A DNA stretch of 64,000 nt, from assembly GCF_002872075.1 (NCBI RefSeq), contig NZ_PGGU01000004.1:191072-255071 (forward strand). The letters run 5' to 3'. Origin of the DNA: Microbacterium aurantiacum. Its GTDB lineage: Bacteria; Actinomycetota; Actinomycetes; Actinomycetales; Microbacteriaceae. The translations under genes were made by a program, and so were the position numbers. A model generated the notes under the pieces. The model ran no database searches. It was not told where the DNA came from and saw nothing but the letters and a program-made list of their open reading frames with translations. Of the stretch, positions 18,226 through 27,221 are shown in pieces; position 1 is the stretch's first letter; each line of letters opens with the position of its first letter.

Positions 18226-19119
18226 GTGCCCACCCCGAAGATCGTGCTCTTCTATGCCTTCACCCCGCTCGCGGACCCCGAGGCCATCCGGCTCTGGCAG
18301 CGCGATCTGGGCGAGGCGCTCGGGTTGCGGGGGCGGCTGATCATCTCGAAGGACGGCGTCAACGGCACCCTCGGCGGCGATCTGCCCTCGCTGAAGAAGT
18401 GGGCGCGATCGTTCCGTTCCTACGCGCCCTTCAAAGACGTCGACATCAAGTGGAGCGAGGGCACCGGCGTCGACGCGGAGGGACACAGCCTCGACTTCCC
18501 GAAGCTCAGCGTGAAGGTCCGCGAGGAGATCGTCTCGTTCGGCGCGCCCGGCGAGCTGCGGGTCGACGAGGGCGGCGTCGTGGGCGGAGGAGTCCGGCTC
18601 ACTCCCGAAGGGCTGCACGAGCTGATGGACGAGCGCGGCGAGGACGTCGTGTTCTTCGACGGCCGAAACGCGCTGGAGGCGCAGATCGGACGCTTCAAGA
18701 ACGCCGTGGTCCCGGACGCGGAGACCACCCGTGATTTCGTCAGCCTGCTCGACTCGGGTGCGTACGACGATCTGAAGGGCAAGCCGGTCGTCACGTACTG
18801 CACCGGCGGGATCCGCTGCGAGGTGCTGTCCAGCCTGATGGCCTCCCGCGGCTTCGGCGAGATCTATCAGCTGGAGGGCGGCATCGTCCGCTACGGCGAG
18901 CGCTTCGGTGACGACGGCCTGTGGGAGGGGTCGCTCTACGTGTTCGACAGGCGCGGTTCGATCGACTTCTCGGATCGCGCCGCCGTGATCGGCGAGTGCG
19001 TGGGTTGCTCGACGCCCACCAAGCGGACGGCGAACTGTCCCGATCCCTCATGTCGCGTGCAGTACGTCGTGTGCGAGTCGTGCGCGGCGGTCTCCTGCCC
19101 GGAGCACGCCGCCGCCTGA
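18226..19119 (+). CDS. trhO: tRNA uridine(34) hydroxylase / rhodanese-related sulfurtransferase
   Basis: A 297-residue member of the TrhO (YceA, UPF0176) family, which hydroxylates uridine 34 of certain tRNAs on the way to 5-oxyacetyl-type modifications. The N-terminal domain has [12 protein letters not shown]. The rhodanese domain has the active loop CTGGIRCE with Cys192, and the C-terminal tail has paired cysteines ([26 protein letters not shown]) that look zinc-binding. The start is GTG 18226; the -10-like TAAAAT at 18214 overlaps the deoR stop codon and lies 12 nt upstream, so the gene probably has its own leaderless promoter. Confidence 0.9.
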   Translation: MPTPKIVLFYAFTPLADPEAIRLWQRDLGEALGLRGRLIISKDGVNGTLGGDLPSLKKWARSFRSYAPFKDVDIKWSEGTGVDAEGHSLDFPKLSVKVREEIVSFGAPGELRVDEGGVVGGGVRLTPEGLHELMDERGEDVVFFDGRNALEAQIGRFKNAVVPDAETTRDFVSLLDSGAYDDLKGKPVVTYCTGGIRCEVLSSLMASRGFGEIYQLEGGIVRYGERFGDDGLWEGSLYVFDRRGSIDFSDRAAVIGECVGCSTPTKRTANCPDPSCRVQYVVCESCAAVSCPEHAAA

Positions 19120-19122
19120 GCG

Positions 19123-21372
19123 CTACGCGAGCAGCGGGGCATCCGCACCGCGCCAGGCGAACAGGGATCGCGGGAACAGCAGGGCGCTCACCCGGGAACG
19201 TCGATCCACGCTCCGATGCAGCTGTCGGAGGACCGAGGCGAGGGGTGCGGAGAGATCGCCGGCCTCCGCTCCGCTCCGGGCGTAGCTCGCCTGCTCGACG
19301 GCATCGATGAGCCGCTTCAGGGCAGCGGCATCCGCGCCGCGCTCGCGCGCAAGGGTCGCTCCGCGCGTGCGGGGAGTGTCGGCATCCGACACTCCGATCC
19401 CCAGATCCAGCAGGGTGTCCCGCAGCTCGGCCCAGGCGGCCATCGCGTCGCCGTCACGCGCGCGGCGGCCCCGGAAGGCGCGTCGGATGCGACGGATCAG
19501 GGCCGGAAGCAGCACGATCAGCAGAACGCCGCCGGCGCCGATCACGATCGGCATCGGGTCGAGCGCCCGCAGCGGTCCCGTCGCCCCGGCAGTGCCGCCG
19601 GCGTCGTCGCGCTCGATCTCCGGGTCGTCCGTGGCCTCTGCCCCCGGTGACGCGGTCGGCACAGGTGTCGCAGGGCCCCCTGGTCCCGTTCCGGTCGTCG
19701 TGGCCGGCTCGAACCGGGTCGGTACGCCGAGGGAGGCGGTCGGCTCGAACGGCACCCATCCGATGCCCTGGAAGTACACCTCCGGCCAGGAATGCAACTG
19801 GTCGCTCGTCACGGAGAACACCGACTCCTCGCCGCGCTCCTGGTCGGTGAGGAGGCCGGGAAGATAACCGACGACGATGCGCACCTGCATCCCCAGCTCT
19901 TCCGCCATCAGTGCGAAGGCGCCGGCGAAGTGGATGCAGTATCCGGCGCGCACGTCCAGGAACCGGGCGACGGCATCGGCGCCGGTGCCATCGAACTCCT
20001 CCTCGACCGGCGTATCGAGCGAGTAGGTGAACTCGCCGCGGAACCAGGTCTGCAGCGCGAGGAGCCTGTCGTAGTCGGTGCCGGCGTCGGCCGTCACCTC
20101 CGCGGCGGTCTCGCCGATCACAGCGGGCAGTTCGATCGGCGGGTCGTCCGTCTCGGCGGGCGGTGCGGCAGACGAGGCCCTGACCTGCTCGAGCGTCGGG
20201 GTGACCGCGACCGACGACACGGTGTAGTCGTTGCTGAGCGCGTCCGCCCGCTCGGATACGACCGTGCGGTTGGAGGGCATCACCATCCACGACGACGGCG
20301 CTCCCTGGATCCTGGTCGCGGCGTAGGGGACCGGCAGCCAGGCGCTGGACATCCGCAGGATCCGGATCGAGGTGCGCCGGCTGTCGGTCTCGACGTCCTC
20401 GTTCCAGTCGGGCGCGCCGAAGCCGTCGGACTGCGACTGCAGTTCGGACTCGTCAGGATGCCAGACACGGCCGTCGAACTGTGAGAGGGTCGCGAGTCTC
20501 AGATACGGGGCTGTCTCGCCCTCAGCGGCGACGGTCAGCACTTCGACCGGCGCCGGACGGCGCAGGTCGTCGCCGAGTTTCAGCGACGCGTTGACGGTGA
20601 CGCCGACGCTCGACCCGGCCCAGCTCGCCGACACCGGCAGCCCGGGTGCGATCATCATGGTCGCCGCCAGCGCGACGACGCCGATCCCGGCCGTGATCGT
20701 CGGTGCGGCCCGGCTGGGCGCGTCCGGTCGTCGCCGAGCGGTGTAACCGAACAGCACCAGCATCAGCACCCCGAGCATCACGAACCACACCACGTTCGCG
20801 CCGCTGACGGTGACGATCATCGGCAGCGCGCCGACGACCGCCGCGAGGAGACCGGCGAGCAGAGCGATCCGCTGCGCGAGCAATTGATCGAGGAGGATCG
20901 CGACCACCGCGAAGCCGGAGGCGAGCACCAGCTGCAGCCCCGGCGTGGCGTTCAGCGGCGCCGCTCCGTAGGTGATCTCCTCCCACGCGCTGGAGGCGAG
21001 CGAGCCGAACACCGACCATGTGCTCGGGGTCGGCACGAGGCCGAAGAGCGCGGTGTCTCCGGCGACCAGCAGGGTCACGGTTCCGATGGCGGCCAAGGCC
21101 TGCGCGAGAAGGGTCCCGATGTCCCGCATCCAATCCGGCCGTCGTTGCCAAAGGGTCCGCATGCCGATCCCGGTGAGCGCAGTCACGACGATCACCGCGG
21201 TGGCGGCGAGCGACCAGGCACCCGGTTCGATCACGGCGGTGAAGGGCCACAGCGCGACGAACCCCGCGGCAGCGGCGAGAGCGCCCGGGACGAGCCGCTG
21301 GGTGGGCACCTCCTCATCCCGGCGCCACCGGATCGCGCCGGCGTCCTGGCGCTCGTGCTCACGCCGGCGCAT
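19123..21372 (-). CDS. TgpA-like transmembrane transglutaminase-family protein
   Basis: A 749-residue membrane protein with DUF3488 and transglutaminase-like domains. The first ~210 residues hold six or more membrane helices. A large extracytoplasmic domain follows and contains the core motif AGYCIHFAGAFALM with the nucleophilic Cys, then HSWPEVYFQGIGWVPFEPT with the catalytic His. After a Thr/Pro-rich stretch there is one more membrane helix (MPIVIGAGGVLLIVLLPALI) and a cytoplasmic DUF4129-like tail. ATG 21372 overlaps the end of the DUF58 gene by 14 nt. It is the third gene of the MoxR-DUF58-transglutaminase unit, a conserved actinobacterial trio probably acting in envelope maintenance. The substrate is unknown. 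Confidence 0.9.
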   Translation of the reverse strand: MRRREHERQDAGAIRWRRDEEVPTQRLVPGALAAAAGFVALWPFTAVIEPGAWSLAATAVIVVTALTGIGMRTLWQRRPDWMRDIGTLLAQALAAIGTVTLLVAGDTALFGLVPTPSTWSVFGSLASSAWEEITYGAAPLNATPGLQLVLASGFAVVAILLDQLLAQRIALLAGLLAAVVGALPMIVTVSGANVVWFVMLGVLMLVLFGYTARRRPDAPSRAAPTITAGIGVVALAATMMIAPGLPVSASWAGSSVGVTVNASLKLGDDLRRPAPVEVLTVAAEGETAPYLRLATLSQFDGRVWHPDESELQSQSDGFGAPDWNEDVETDSRRTSIRILRMSSAWLPVPYAATRIQGAPSSWMVMPSNRTVVSERADALSNDYTVSSVAVTPTLEQVRASSAAPPAETDDPPIELPAVIGETAAEVTADAGTDYDRLLALQTWFRGEFTYSLDTPVEEEFDGTGADAVARFLDVRAGYCIHFAGAFALMAEELGMQVRIVVGYLPGLLTDQERGEESVFSVTSDQLHSWPEVYFQGIGWVPFEPTASLGVPTRFEPATTTGTGPGGPATPVPTASPGAEATDDPEIERDDAGGTAGATGPLRALDPMPIVIGAGGVLLIVLLPALIRRIRRAFRGRRARDGDAMAAWAELRDTLLDLGIGVSDADTPRTRGATLARERGADAAALKRLIDAVEQASYARSGAEAGDLSAPLASVLRQLHRSVDRRSRVSALLFPRSLFAWRGADAPLLA

Positions 21373-22549
21373 CGCCGACCCCGGCTCGCTGCGGCAAGGC
21401 CTCTTCCCACGCATCGGCGATGTCGTCACCGAGCTCCGCCGTCGACCAGCCGTGCGCGGCGGCGGCCGTCATCGCCCCTGGCAGGGGCTCCGTCGCGAAC
21501 AGCATCGCGGCCGCAGCTCCGGCCGGTCGCAGCAGAGCGGCGTCCTCCTCATCGATCCGCCCGGTGACGTACACGAGCGGGCCGGGGGGCGTGCCCCCGA
21601 CGAGCGTCGGCAGGTCTCGGGAGTCACCGCGCGGCGACACCATCGCCAGCGCGACGAGCAGTCCGTCGCGGTCGTCTTCGTGCCCACGCAGCGTTCCGAG
21701 CACGTTCCCGGCACTGTCGATCACGTCGACGCTGTAGCCCTCCTGAACCAGGTGGATCGCGGCGGAGGCGCACAGCGAGACCGCGGTCTCGAATCGGGGG
21801 TCGGCGGTGTCGCCCGGGCGATCCCAGTGGGCGGCGCTGCGATCGAGCACGACGAGCGCGTCGGGGCTGGACTCCTCCTCTTCCTGCCGCACCATCAACT
21901 GGCCGCGGTGCGCGGTGGCCCGCCAGTGGATGCGGCGCATCGAGTCCCCGGAGATGTAGTGGCGGGGGGAGAGATTGTCGCTGCCCTGCCCGAGCCTGCT
22001 GGAGGACGTGTGCGCGGTGCCCCCCGCCGCGCCGACGCGGACGGTGAGAGGTGCGAGAGTGAAGACCTCGGGAACCACGGTCACGGTGCGGGTCTCGCCG
22101 AACTCCTGCTCCCGCTGGGCGAGGCCGAAGGGGTCGACGGTGCGCAGCATGAGCGGGCCGATCTGCCAGATACCGCGACGCACTCCGGTGATGACGTAGT
22201 CCAGCTGCCCGCTGCGCGGCGGGTACTCGCCGCCCGAATCGCCGACGACGGCAGCGGGGAGCACGTCGCGCCACAGGCCGTGCGGGATGCGGATGGCGCG
22301 CAGGTTGAACCGCAGCGTCACCCTGGACAGCTCGGAGACCGTGATCAGGTCGGTCGAGATCTGCCGGGTCACGGTGCCGGTGCGCCGAGGGAGCCGCACG
22401 ACGAGAACCGCGAGCACGGTGAGCACGAAGAGCAGGATCCCGATGTAGAGCAGGATCGGCGCGGCGACGGCGTTCGCGAGGAGCACGCAGACGAGGCCGG
22501 CGAGAAGAGCCGCTGCTCCTCGCCCGGTGAGGGATCGCCGTCGTCGCAT
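21359..22549 (-). CDS. DUF58 domain-containing membrane protein
   Basis: A 396-residue protein with two N-terminal membrane helices (residues ~10-45) followed by a domain with beta-rich and von Willebrand-like parts. The DUF58 signature GDSMRRIHWRATAHRG is clear, preceded by VDPFGLAQRE and followed by VVLDRSAAHWD, which has a degenerate MIDAS-like D-x-S. It lies between moxR and the transglutaminase gene with a 14-nt overlap downstream. By analogy with MoxR-VWA pairs it may be a partner that the AAA ATPase remodels. The biochemical role is not known. Confidence 0.9.
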   Translation of the reverse strand: MRRRRSLTGRGAAALLAGLVCVLLANAVAAPILLYIGILLFVLTVLAVLVVRLPRRTGTVTRQISTDLITVSELSRVTLRFNLRAIRIPHGLWRDVLPAAVVGDSGGEYPPRSGQLDYVITGVRRGIWQIGPLMLRTVDPFGLAQREQEFGETRTVTVVPEVFTLAPLTVRVGAAGGTAHTSSSRLGQGSDNLSPRHYISGDSMRRIHWRATAHRGQLMVRQEEEESSPDALVVLDRSAAHWDRPGDTADPRFETAVSLCASAAIHLVQEGYSVDVIDSAGNVLGTLRGHEDDRDGLLVALAMVSPRGDSRDLPTLVGGTPPGPLVYVTGRIDEEDAALLRPAGAAAAMLFATEPLPGAMTAAAAHGWSTAELGDDIADAWEEALPQRAGVGDAPA

Positions 22550-22560
22550 GTGTCGGGTCC

Positions 22561-23550
22561 TCAGGATCGGGCGGCGACCGGGACGCGCACTCGATCCGCG
22601 ATCTGCGCGAGTGCGGCCTCGACCGGCTGCGCGCCGGCGCGGTGCGCGCCCCGCGCGGGCAGCAGTCGGTGCGCGAACACCGGGACGAGGAGTGCAGTGA
22701 GGTCATCCGGGATCACGAACTCGCGCCCGTCGAGCGCCGCCCAGACCTTGGCGGCGCGGACGAGCTGCAGCGTGGCACGCGGGCTCGCTCCGAGATGCAG
22801 GCTCGGGTCGACTCGGGTGGCCTGGGCGAGGGCGACCGCGTACTCCTCCAGCGCCGGTGCGACGTGCACGGATCGCGCCCACGCGACGAGCCGGCTGATG
22901 TCCGTGGCGTCCACCACGGCGGCGACGGCGGCGAGCGGGTTCACGACGTCGCGCTGGCGCAGCATGAGCGCCTCGGCCGCGGCATCCGGGTAGCCCATCG
23001 AGATCCGCATCATGAAGCGGTCGCGCTGCGCCTCCGGCAGCGCGTAGGTCCCCTCCATCTCGAGAGGGTTCTGCGTCGCGACGACGAGGAACGGGCGCGG
23101 CAGCGGATGGGTGTCACCGTCGACGGTGACCTGCCCCTCCTCCATCGCCTCGAGCAGCGCCGACTGGGTCTTGGGGGAGGAGCGGTTGATCTCGTCGGCG
23201 ATCACGATGTGCGCGAAGATGGCGCCGCGCTTGAACTCGAACTCGCGGTCGACCGGGTTGTACACGGAGACGCCGGTGACGTCGCCCGGCAGCAGGTCGG
23301 GAGTGAACTGGATGCGGCGCACGGTCGCGTCGACGCTGGCGGCCAGCGCTCGCGCCAGCATGGTCTTGCCGACCCCCGGTACATCCTCGATGAGGAGGTG
23401 CCCCTCGGCCAGCAGGCAGATGAGCGCGCTGCGCACGGCGTCCGGCTTTCCGTCGATCACCGCTCCGACGGAGCCGAGGATCGCGGATGTCTGCGCGGCG
23501 AACTGCTCGGCGCCGATCTCGGCCGGGATCATGGGGGCGGTGTCTGGCAT
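22561..23550 (-). CDS. MoxR-family AAA+ ATPase
   Basis: A 329-residue cytosolic AAA+ ATPase. Walker A is EDVPGVGKTMLARAL, Walker B is AHIVIADEINRSSPKTQSAL, and sensor/arginine motifs are in TQNPLEMEGTYALPEAQRDRF. The C-terminal lid has GASPRATLQLVRAAKVWAAL. MoxR proteins act as chaperone-like ATPases for neighbouring von Willebrand or DUF58 partners. It is the first gene of the three-gene minus-strand operon, 11 nt before the DUF58 gene. The length is typical. Confidence 0.93.
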   Translation of the reverse strand: MPDTAPMIPAEIGAEQFAAQTSAILGSVGAVIDGKPDAVRSALICLLAEGHLLIEDVPGVGKTMLARALAASVDATVRRIQFTPDLLPGDVTGVSVYNPVDREFEFKRGAIFAHIVIADEINRSSPKTQSALLEAMEEGQVTVDGDTHPLPRPFLVVATQNPLEMEGTYALPEAQRDRFMMRISMGYPDAAAEALMLRQRDVVNPLAAVAAVVDATDISRLVAWARSVHVAPALEEYAVALAQATRVDPSLHLGASPRATLQLVRAAKVWAALDGREFVIPDDLTALLVPVFAHRLLPARGAHRAGAQPVEAALAQIADRVRVPVAARS

Positions 23551-23665
23551 GCGTTCCCTCTCGCGTGAGCGCTGCGATGCGCGTGAATCGATCGTAACCC
23601 CGCGGGGGCGTGGTCGTCCGGTCTCCCGGACGCGGGCAGTCCGAACGTTCAGGTAAGATGATTGA

Positions 23666-23758
23666 CGGCTCTCCGCGTGGCGGCATCCAGGCCAATTCCC
23701 CCAGGGCGGAAACGCAGCAAGGGTAACCGGGCTCTGCCGGGTGCGCGGAGGGTCACTT
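23666..23758 (+). ncRNA. ffs: Signal recognition particle RNA, small bacterial type (4.5S)
   Basis: The conserved hairpin of bacterial SRP RNA is visible. The closing stem CTCCGCG/CGCGGAG (about 23671 and 23744) encloses the symmetric and asymmetric loops (GGCCAATTCCC, AGGGCGGAAACGCAGCAAGGG) and the apical GNRA-type GGAA tetraloop that binds Ffh. A pyrimidine-rich tail (ACTTCTTTCTTTC) follows and may be the terminator. Exact ends are approximate. Confidence 0.9.
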
Positions 23759-23802
23759 CTTTCTTTCAGCGTCCTCCGGGGCGGCTTTGCCAGGATCGTG
23801 AC

Positions 23803-24399
23803 GTGACCAGCCCAGCCGTCTCCCCGCGCTCGAACCCGATCGGCCGGTTCGCCTCGCCGGTCGTGCTCCTCGCCGCCATGTGGATCATCCAGTTCGCGGA
23901 TGCCTTACTGCCCGGCTCGTTCACCGGCTTCGGCCTGCGCTCGTGGGATCTCTCCGGTCTCGTCGGTATCGCGCTGGGGCCGTTGCTCCATGCCGACTGG
24001 GCACACCTGATCGCCAACTCGGTGCCGTTGCTCGTGCTCGGCTGCCTGGTCGCGGTGGAGGGCGCTCGCCGATTCTGGGCCGTGACCGCGATCGTCGCGA
24101 TCATCGGGGGCGCCGGCACCTGGCTGCTGAACGCACCGGGAGCGCTGACGGTGGGGGCGTCTGGGCTCGTGTTCGGCTACTTCGGCTATGTCGTGATGCG
24201 GGTGTTCGCGCCGGGCCGGGTTCCGCACCGGGTGCTGTACGCCGCGATCGCGCTGATCGTCATCGTGCTCTACGGAGGCTCGATGCTGGCCGGCGTCGTC
24301 GGCGTACGCGACGGCGTCTCCTGGCAGGCGCATCTGTTCGGAGCGATCGGCGGCGGGCTGGCGGCCCTCACCGGCAGACGCGGGACACGGTCCGGATGA
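23803..24399 (+). CDS. Rhomboid-family intramembrane serine protease
   Basis: A 198-residue integral membrane protease with about six helices. The catalytic serine is S120 in GASGLVFGYFGY and the catalytic histidine is H177 in WQAHLFGAIGGG. The upstream HADWAHLIANSVP gives the His and Asn (N72) that form the oxyanion site. GTG 23803 is the first in-frame start after the SRP RNA; the frame remains open further upstream across the RNA gene and is not coding there. The stop overlaps the start of the next gene (ATGA), so the two are probably coupled. Substrates are unknown. Confidence 0.88.
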   Translation: MTSPAVSPRSNPIGRFASPVVLLAAMWIIQFADALLPGSFTGFGLRSWDLSGLVGIALGPLLHADWAHLIANSVPLLVLGCLVAVEGARRFWAVTAIVAIIGGAGTWLLNAPGALTVGASGLVFGYFGYVVMRVFAPGRVPHRVLYAAIALIVIVLYGGSMLAGVVGVRDGVSWQAHLFGAIGGGLAALTGRRGTRSG

Positions 24400-25094
24400 G
24401 CGCCCGGCCCACCCCGGCGCGCAACCGGAGCGGAAAAGCAGCGCGCAGCCGGAGGAGACGGACGACGCGCCGCGGGGCGCGGAGGCCCGGTGCACGCCGG
24501 CAGGCGGCTCTCCGGTTGCAGCGACTGCGGATGCTCCGGCGCATCCTGATCTCAGCGGCCGTCGTCGTGGCGGTCGTCGGGCTCGCCGTGCTCCTGCCGT
24601 TCAGCCTCGGGCGGGAACCCGCACCGGTCTGCGCGGCCGACGCGGGCGCCTTCCCGGACGCCGGAGTCGAGGGCTGGCGGGGCGAGCAGCTCGAGAACGC
24701 CGCGACGATCATGCAGACGGCATCCGGACTCGGTTTCGGTCGCGACGGGCAGATCATCGGGGTGATGACCGCCATGGGCGAGAGCGGGCTGCGCAACATC
24801 GACTACGGCGACTGGGAGACGATCGGATTCCGCAACCCCGACGGCACGCGGACCTCGAGCATCGGGCTCTTCCAGCAGCAGGACTGGTGGGGGAGCGTCG
24901 AGACCCGGATGGATCCGGCATCCTCCGCCACGCTCTTCTACACCCGTCTCGGCGGACTCGAGGGATGGCAGCAGATGACGCCGTCGCACGCGATCCACCG
25001 TGTGCAGATCAACACCGACCCCGACTACTACTCCCAGTACGCCGCGGATGCGACGGCGGTCGTCGACGCGCTGTCCGGCCCCTGCGCCGCCTAA
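24396..25094 (+). CDS. Membrane-anchored lysozyme-like (lytic transglycosylase-type) protein
   Basis: A 232-residue protein: residues 1-49 are strongly basic (Arg/Ala-rich) and cytoplasmic, residues ~50-71 form one membrane helix (ILISAAVVVAVVGLAVLLPF), and the rest is outside. The outer domain has the lysozyme-like layout IGVMTAMGESGLRNIDYGD, with Glu129 as the likely catalytic acid, then SSIGLFQQQDWWG and FYTRLGGLEGWQQM. This pattern is common in actinobacterial cell-wall hydrolases. The start overlaps the rhomboid stop. A peptidoglycan-cleaving role is inferred from the fold. Confidence 0.75.
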   Translation: MSARPTPARNRSGKAARSRRRRTTRRGARRPGARRQAALRLQRLRMLRRILISAAVVVAVVGLAVLLPFSLGREPAPVCAADAGAFPDAGVEGWRGEQLENAATIMQTASGLGFGRDGQIIGVMTAMGESGLRNIDYGDWETIGFRNPDGTRTSSIGLFQQQDWWGSVETRMDPASSATLFYTRLGGLEGWQQMTPSHAIHRVQINTDPDYYSQYAADATAVVDALSGPCAA

Positions 25095-25103
25095 GCTGAA
25101 GCC

Positions 25104-27221
25104 GTGGCGCGGAGCATCTACATCACCTCGGCCGAAGGACACAGCGGCAAGTCGACGGTCGCGCTCGGCGCGCTGGACGCGCTGATGCGCGTGACCCCGC
25201 GGGTGGGGGTGTTCCGCCCGATCGCACGGTCGGCCGACGAACGCGACTACGTGCTGGAGCTCCTGCTCGCGCACGACGGCGTGCACCTCGACTACGAGGA
25301 CTGCGTCGGCGTCACCTACGACGATGTGCGCGACGATCCCGACCGCGCCCTCTCCACGATCGTGTCGAGATTCAAAGCGGTCGAGGCCAGGTGCGATGCG
25401 GTCGTCATCGTCGGCAGCGACTACACCGATGTCGCCAGCCCCGCCGAACTCGGATACAACGCGCGCATCGCGGCCAACCTCGGCGCCCCGGTGCTGCTCG
25501 TGCTCAGCGGTCGCGATCAGCAGCGCCAGGGCGACCAGCTGGGCACCACCACCGCCCGCGTCCCGTCGGCGGTCGGCCAGATCGCGGCGCTCGCCGTCGC
25601 CGAACTCGGCGAGGAACGCGCCGAGCTCTTCGCGGTGGTCGTCAACCGGGCCGACCCCGACGTGCTGGATCAGACGATCGAGTCCGTGCGATCCGCGCTG
25701 ACGGCTGCGGCGACACCGGTCTGGGCGATCCCGGAGGATCGCAGTCTCATCGCCCCGTCGATGCGCGGCATCCTCGCATCCGTCGACGGCCGACTCGTCA
25801 AGGGCGACCCCGAGCTGCTCGGGCGCGAAGTGCTCAGCGTCGTCGTCGCCGGGATGTCGATGGTCAACGTGCTGCCGCGACTCACCGAGGACGCCGTCGT
25901 CGTGATCCCGGCAGACCGCACAGAGGTGCTCCTCGCGACACTGCTCGCGAACGCATCCGGCACCTTTCCCCGCGTGTCCGGAATCATCCTGAACGGCCCC
26001 TTCCCGTTGCCCGAGCCCATCGACCGTCTCATCGACGGCTTCACCTCCACCGTCCCGATCATCGCCACAGACCTCGGCACCTATGAGACGACACTGCGGG
26101 TGATGGGCACACGCGGGCGTGTAAGCGCCGACTCCCGCCGTCGCTACGACACGGCGCTGGGGCTCTTCCAGACGCATGTCGACATCACCGAGCTCGCCAC
26201 GCAGCTCGGGCTCGCGGAATCCCGCGTGGTCACTCCGCTGATGTTCGAGTACGGGCTCATCGAACGCGCCCGCGCCGACCGCAAGCGCATCGTGCTGCCG
26301 GAGGGCGGCGACGACCGTATCCTCAAGGCCGCTGCCACACTGCTGGCCAGAGAGGTCGCCGATCTCACGATCCTGGGGGATGAGTCCGAGATCCGCGCCC
26401 GTGCCACCGCGCTCGGTCTCGACCTGGCCGCGGCCCAGGTGCTCAGCCCGTTCGACCCCGAGCTCGTCGAACGCTTCGCGACGGAGTACGCGCGGCTGCG
26501 CGCTCACAAGGGCATCACACTCGCGCAGGCGGCGGACACCGTCACCGATGTGTCGTACTTCGGAACGATGATGGTGCACCTCGGGCTCGCCGACGGCATG
26601 GTCTCGGGAGCCGCGCACACGACCGCGCACACCATCCGCCCGTCGTTCGAGATCATCAAGACGAAGCCGGGGGTGAACGTCGTCTCCAGCGTGTTCCTCA
26701 TGGCGCTCGCAGACCGGGTGCTCGTCTACGGCGACTGCGCGGTGATCCCCGATCCGACCAGTGCGCAGCTCGCCGACATCGCGATCTCGTCTGCCGCCAC
26801 CGCCCGCCAGTTCGGCATCGAGCCCCGCGTGGCCATGCTGTCCTATTCGACCGGCGAGTCCGGCACCGGTGCGGACGTCGACAAGGTCCGCGAAGCGACC
26901 GCTCTCGTGCGGGAGCGCGCGCCGGAACTCCTCGTCGAAGGGCCGATCCAGTACGACGCGGCGGCGGATGCCGCGGTCGCAGCGGCGAAGCTCCCTGGTT
27001 CCGCCGTGGCCGGACGCGCGACGGTGTTCGTGTTTCCCGACCTCAACACCGGGAACAACACCTACAAGGCGGTGCAGCGCTCCGCCGGCGCGGTGGCGAT
27101 CGGACCGGTGCTGCAGGGGCTGAACAAGCCGATCAACGACCTGTCCCGCGGCGCCCTGGTCGACGACATCGTCAACACGGTCGCGATCACGGCGATCCAG
27201 GCGCAGGGAGGGGCGGCATGA
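25104..27221 (+). CDS. pta: Phosphate acetyltransferase, long form
   Basis: A 705-residue enzyme that interconverts acetyl-CoA and acetyl phosphate. The N-terminal third is a P-loop, BioD-like domain (YITSAEGHSGKSTVALGAL), the middle is a DRTGG domain (VVIPADRTEVLLATLLA), and the C-terminal 330 residues are the catalytic PTA domain (RIVLPEGGDDRILKAA, GMVSGAAHTTAHTIRP, FPDLNTGNNTYKAVQRSAG). This three-domain form is usual in actinobacteria and enterobacteria. The start is GTG 25104 with TAAGCT 12 nt upstream and no Shine-Dalgarno. The stop overlaps the ATG of ackA (ATGA), so acetate overflow and use are cotranslated. Confidence 0.96.
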   Translation: MARSIYITSAEGHSGKSTVALGALDALMRVTPRVGVFRPIARSADERDYVLELLLAHDGVHLDYEDCVGVTYDDVRDDPDRALSTIVSRFKAVEARCDAVVIVGSDYTDVASPAELGYNARIAANLGAPVLLVLSGRDQQRQGDQLGTTTARVPSAVGQIAALAVAELGEERAELFAVVVNRADPDVLDQTIESVRSALTAAATPVWAIPEDRSLIAPSMRGILASVDGRLVKGDPELLGREVLSVVVAGMSMVNVLPRLTEDAVVVIPADRTEVLLATLLANASGTFPRVSGIILNGPFPLPEPIDRLIDGFTSTVPIIATDLGTYETTLRVMGTRGRVSADSRRRYDTALGLFQTHVDITELATQLGLAESRVVTPLMFEYGLIERARADRKRIVLPEGGDDRILKAAATLLAREVADLTILGDESEIRARATALGLDLAAAQVLSPFDPELVERFATEYARLRAHKGITLAQAADTVTDVSYFGTMMVHLGLADGMVSGAAHTTAHTIRPSFEIIKTKPGVNVVSSVFLMALADRVLVYGDCAVIPDPTSAQLADIAISSAATARQFGIEPRVAMLSYSTGESGTGADVDKVREATALVRERAPELLVEGPIQYDAAADAAVAAAKLPGSAVAGRATVFVFPDLNTGNNTYKAVQRSAGAVAIGPVLQGLNKPINDLSRGALVDDIVNTVAITAIQAQGGAA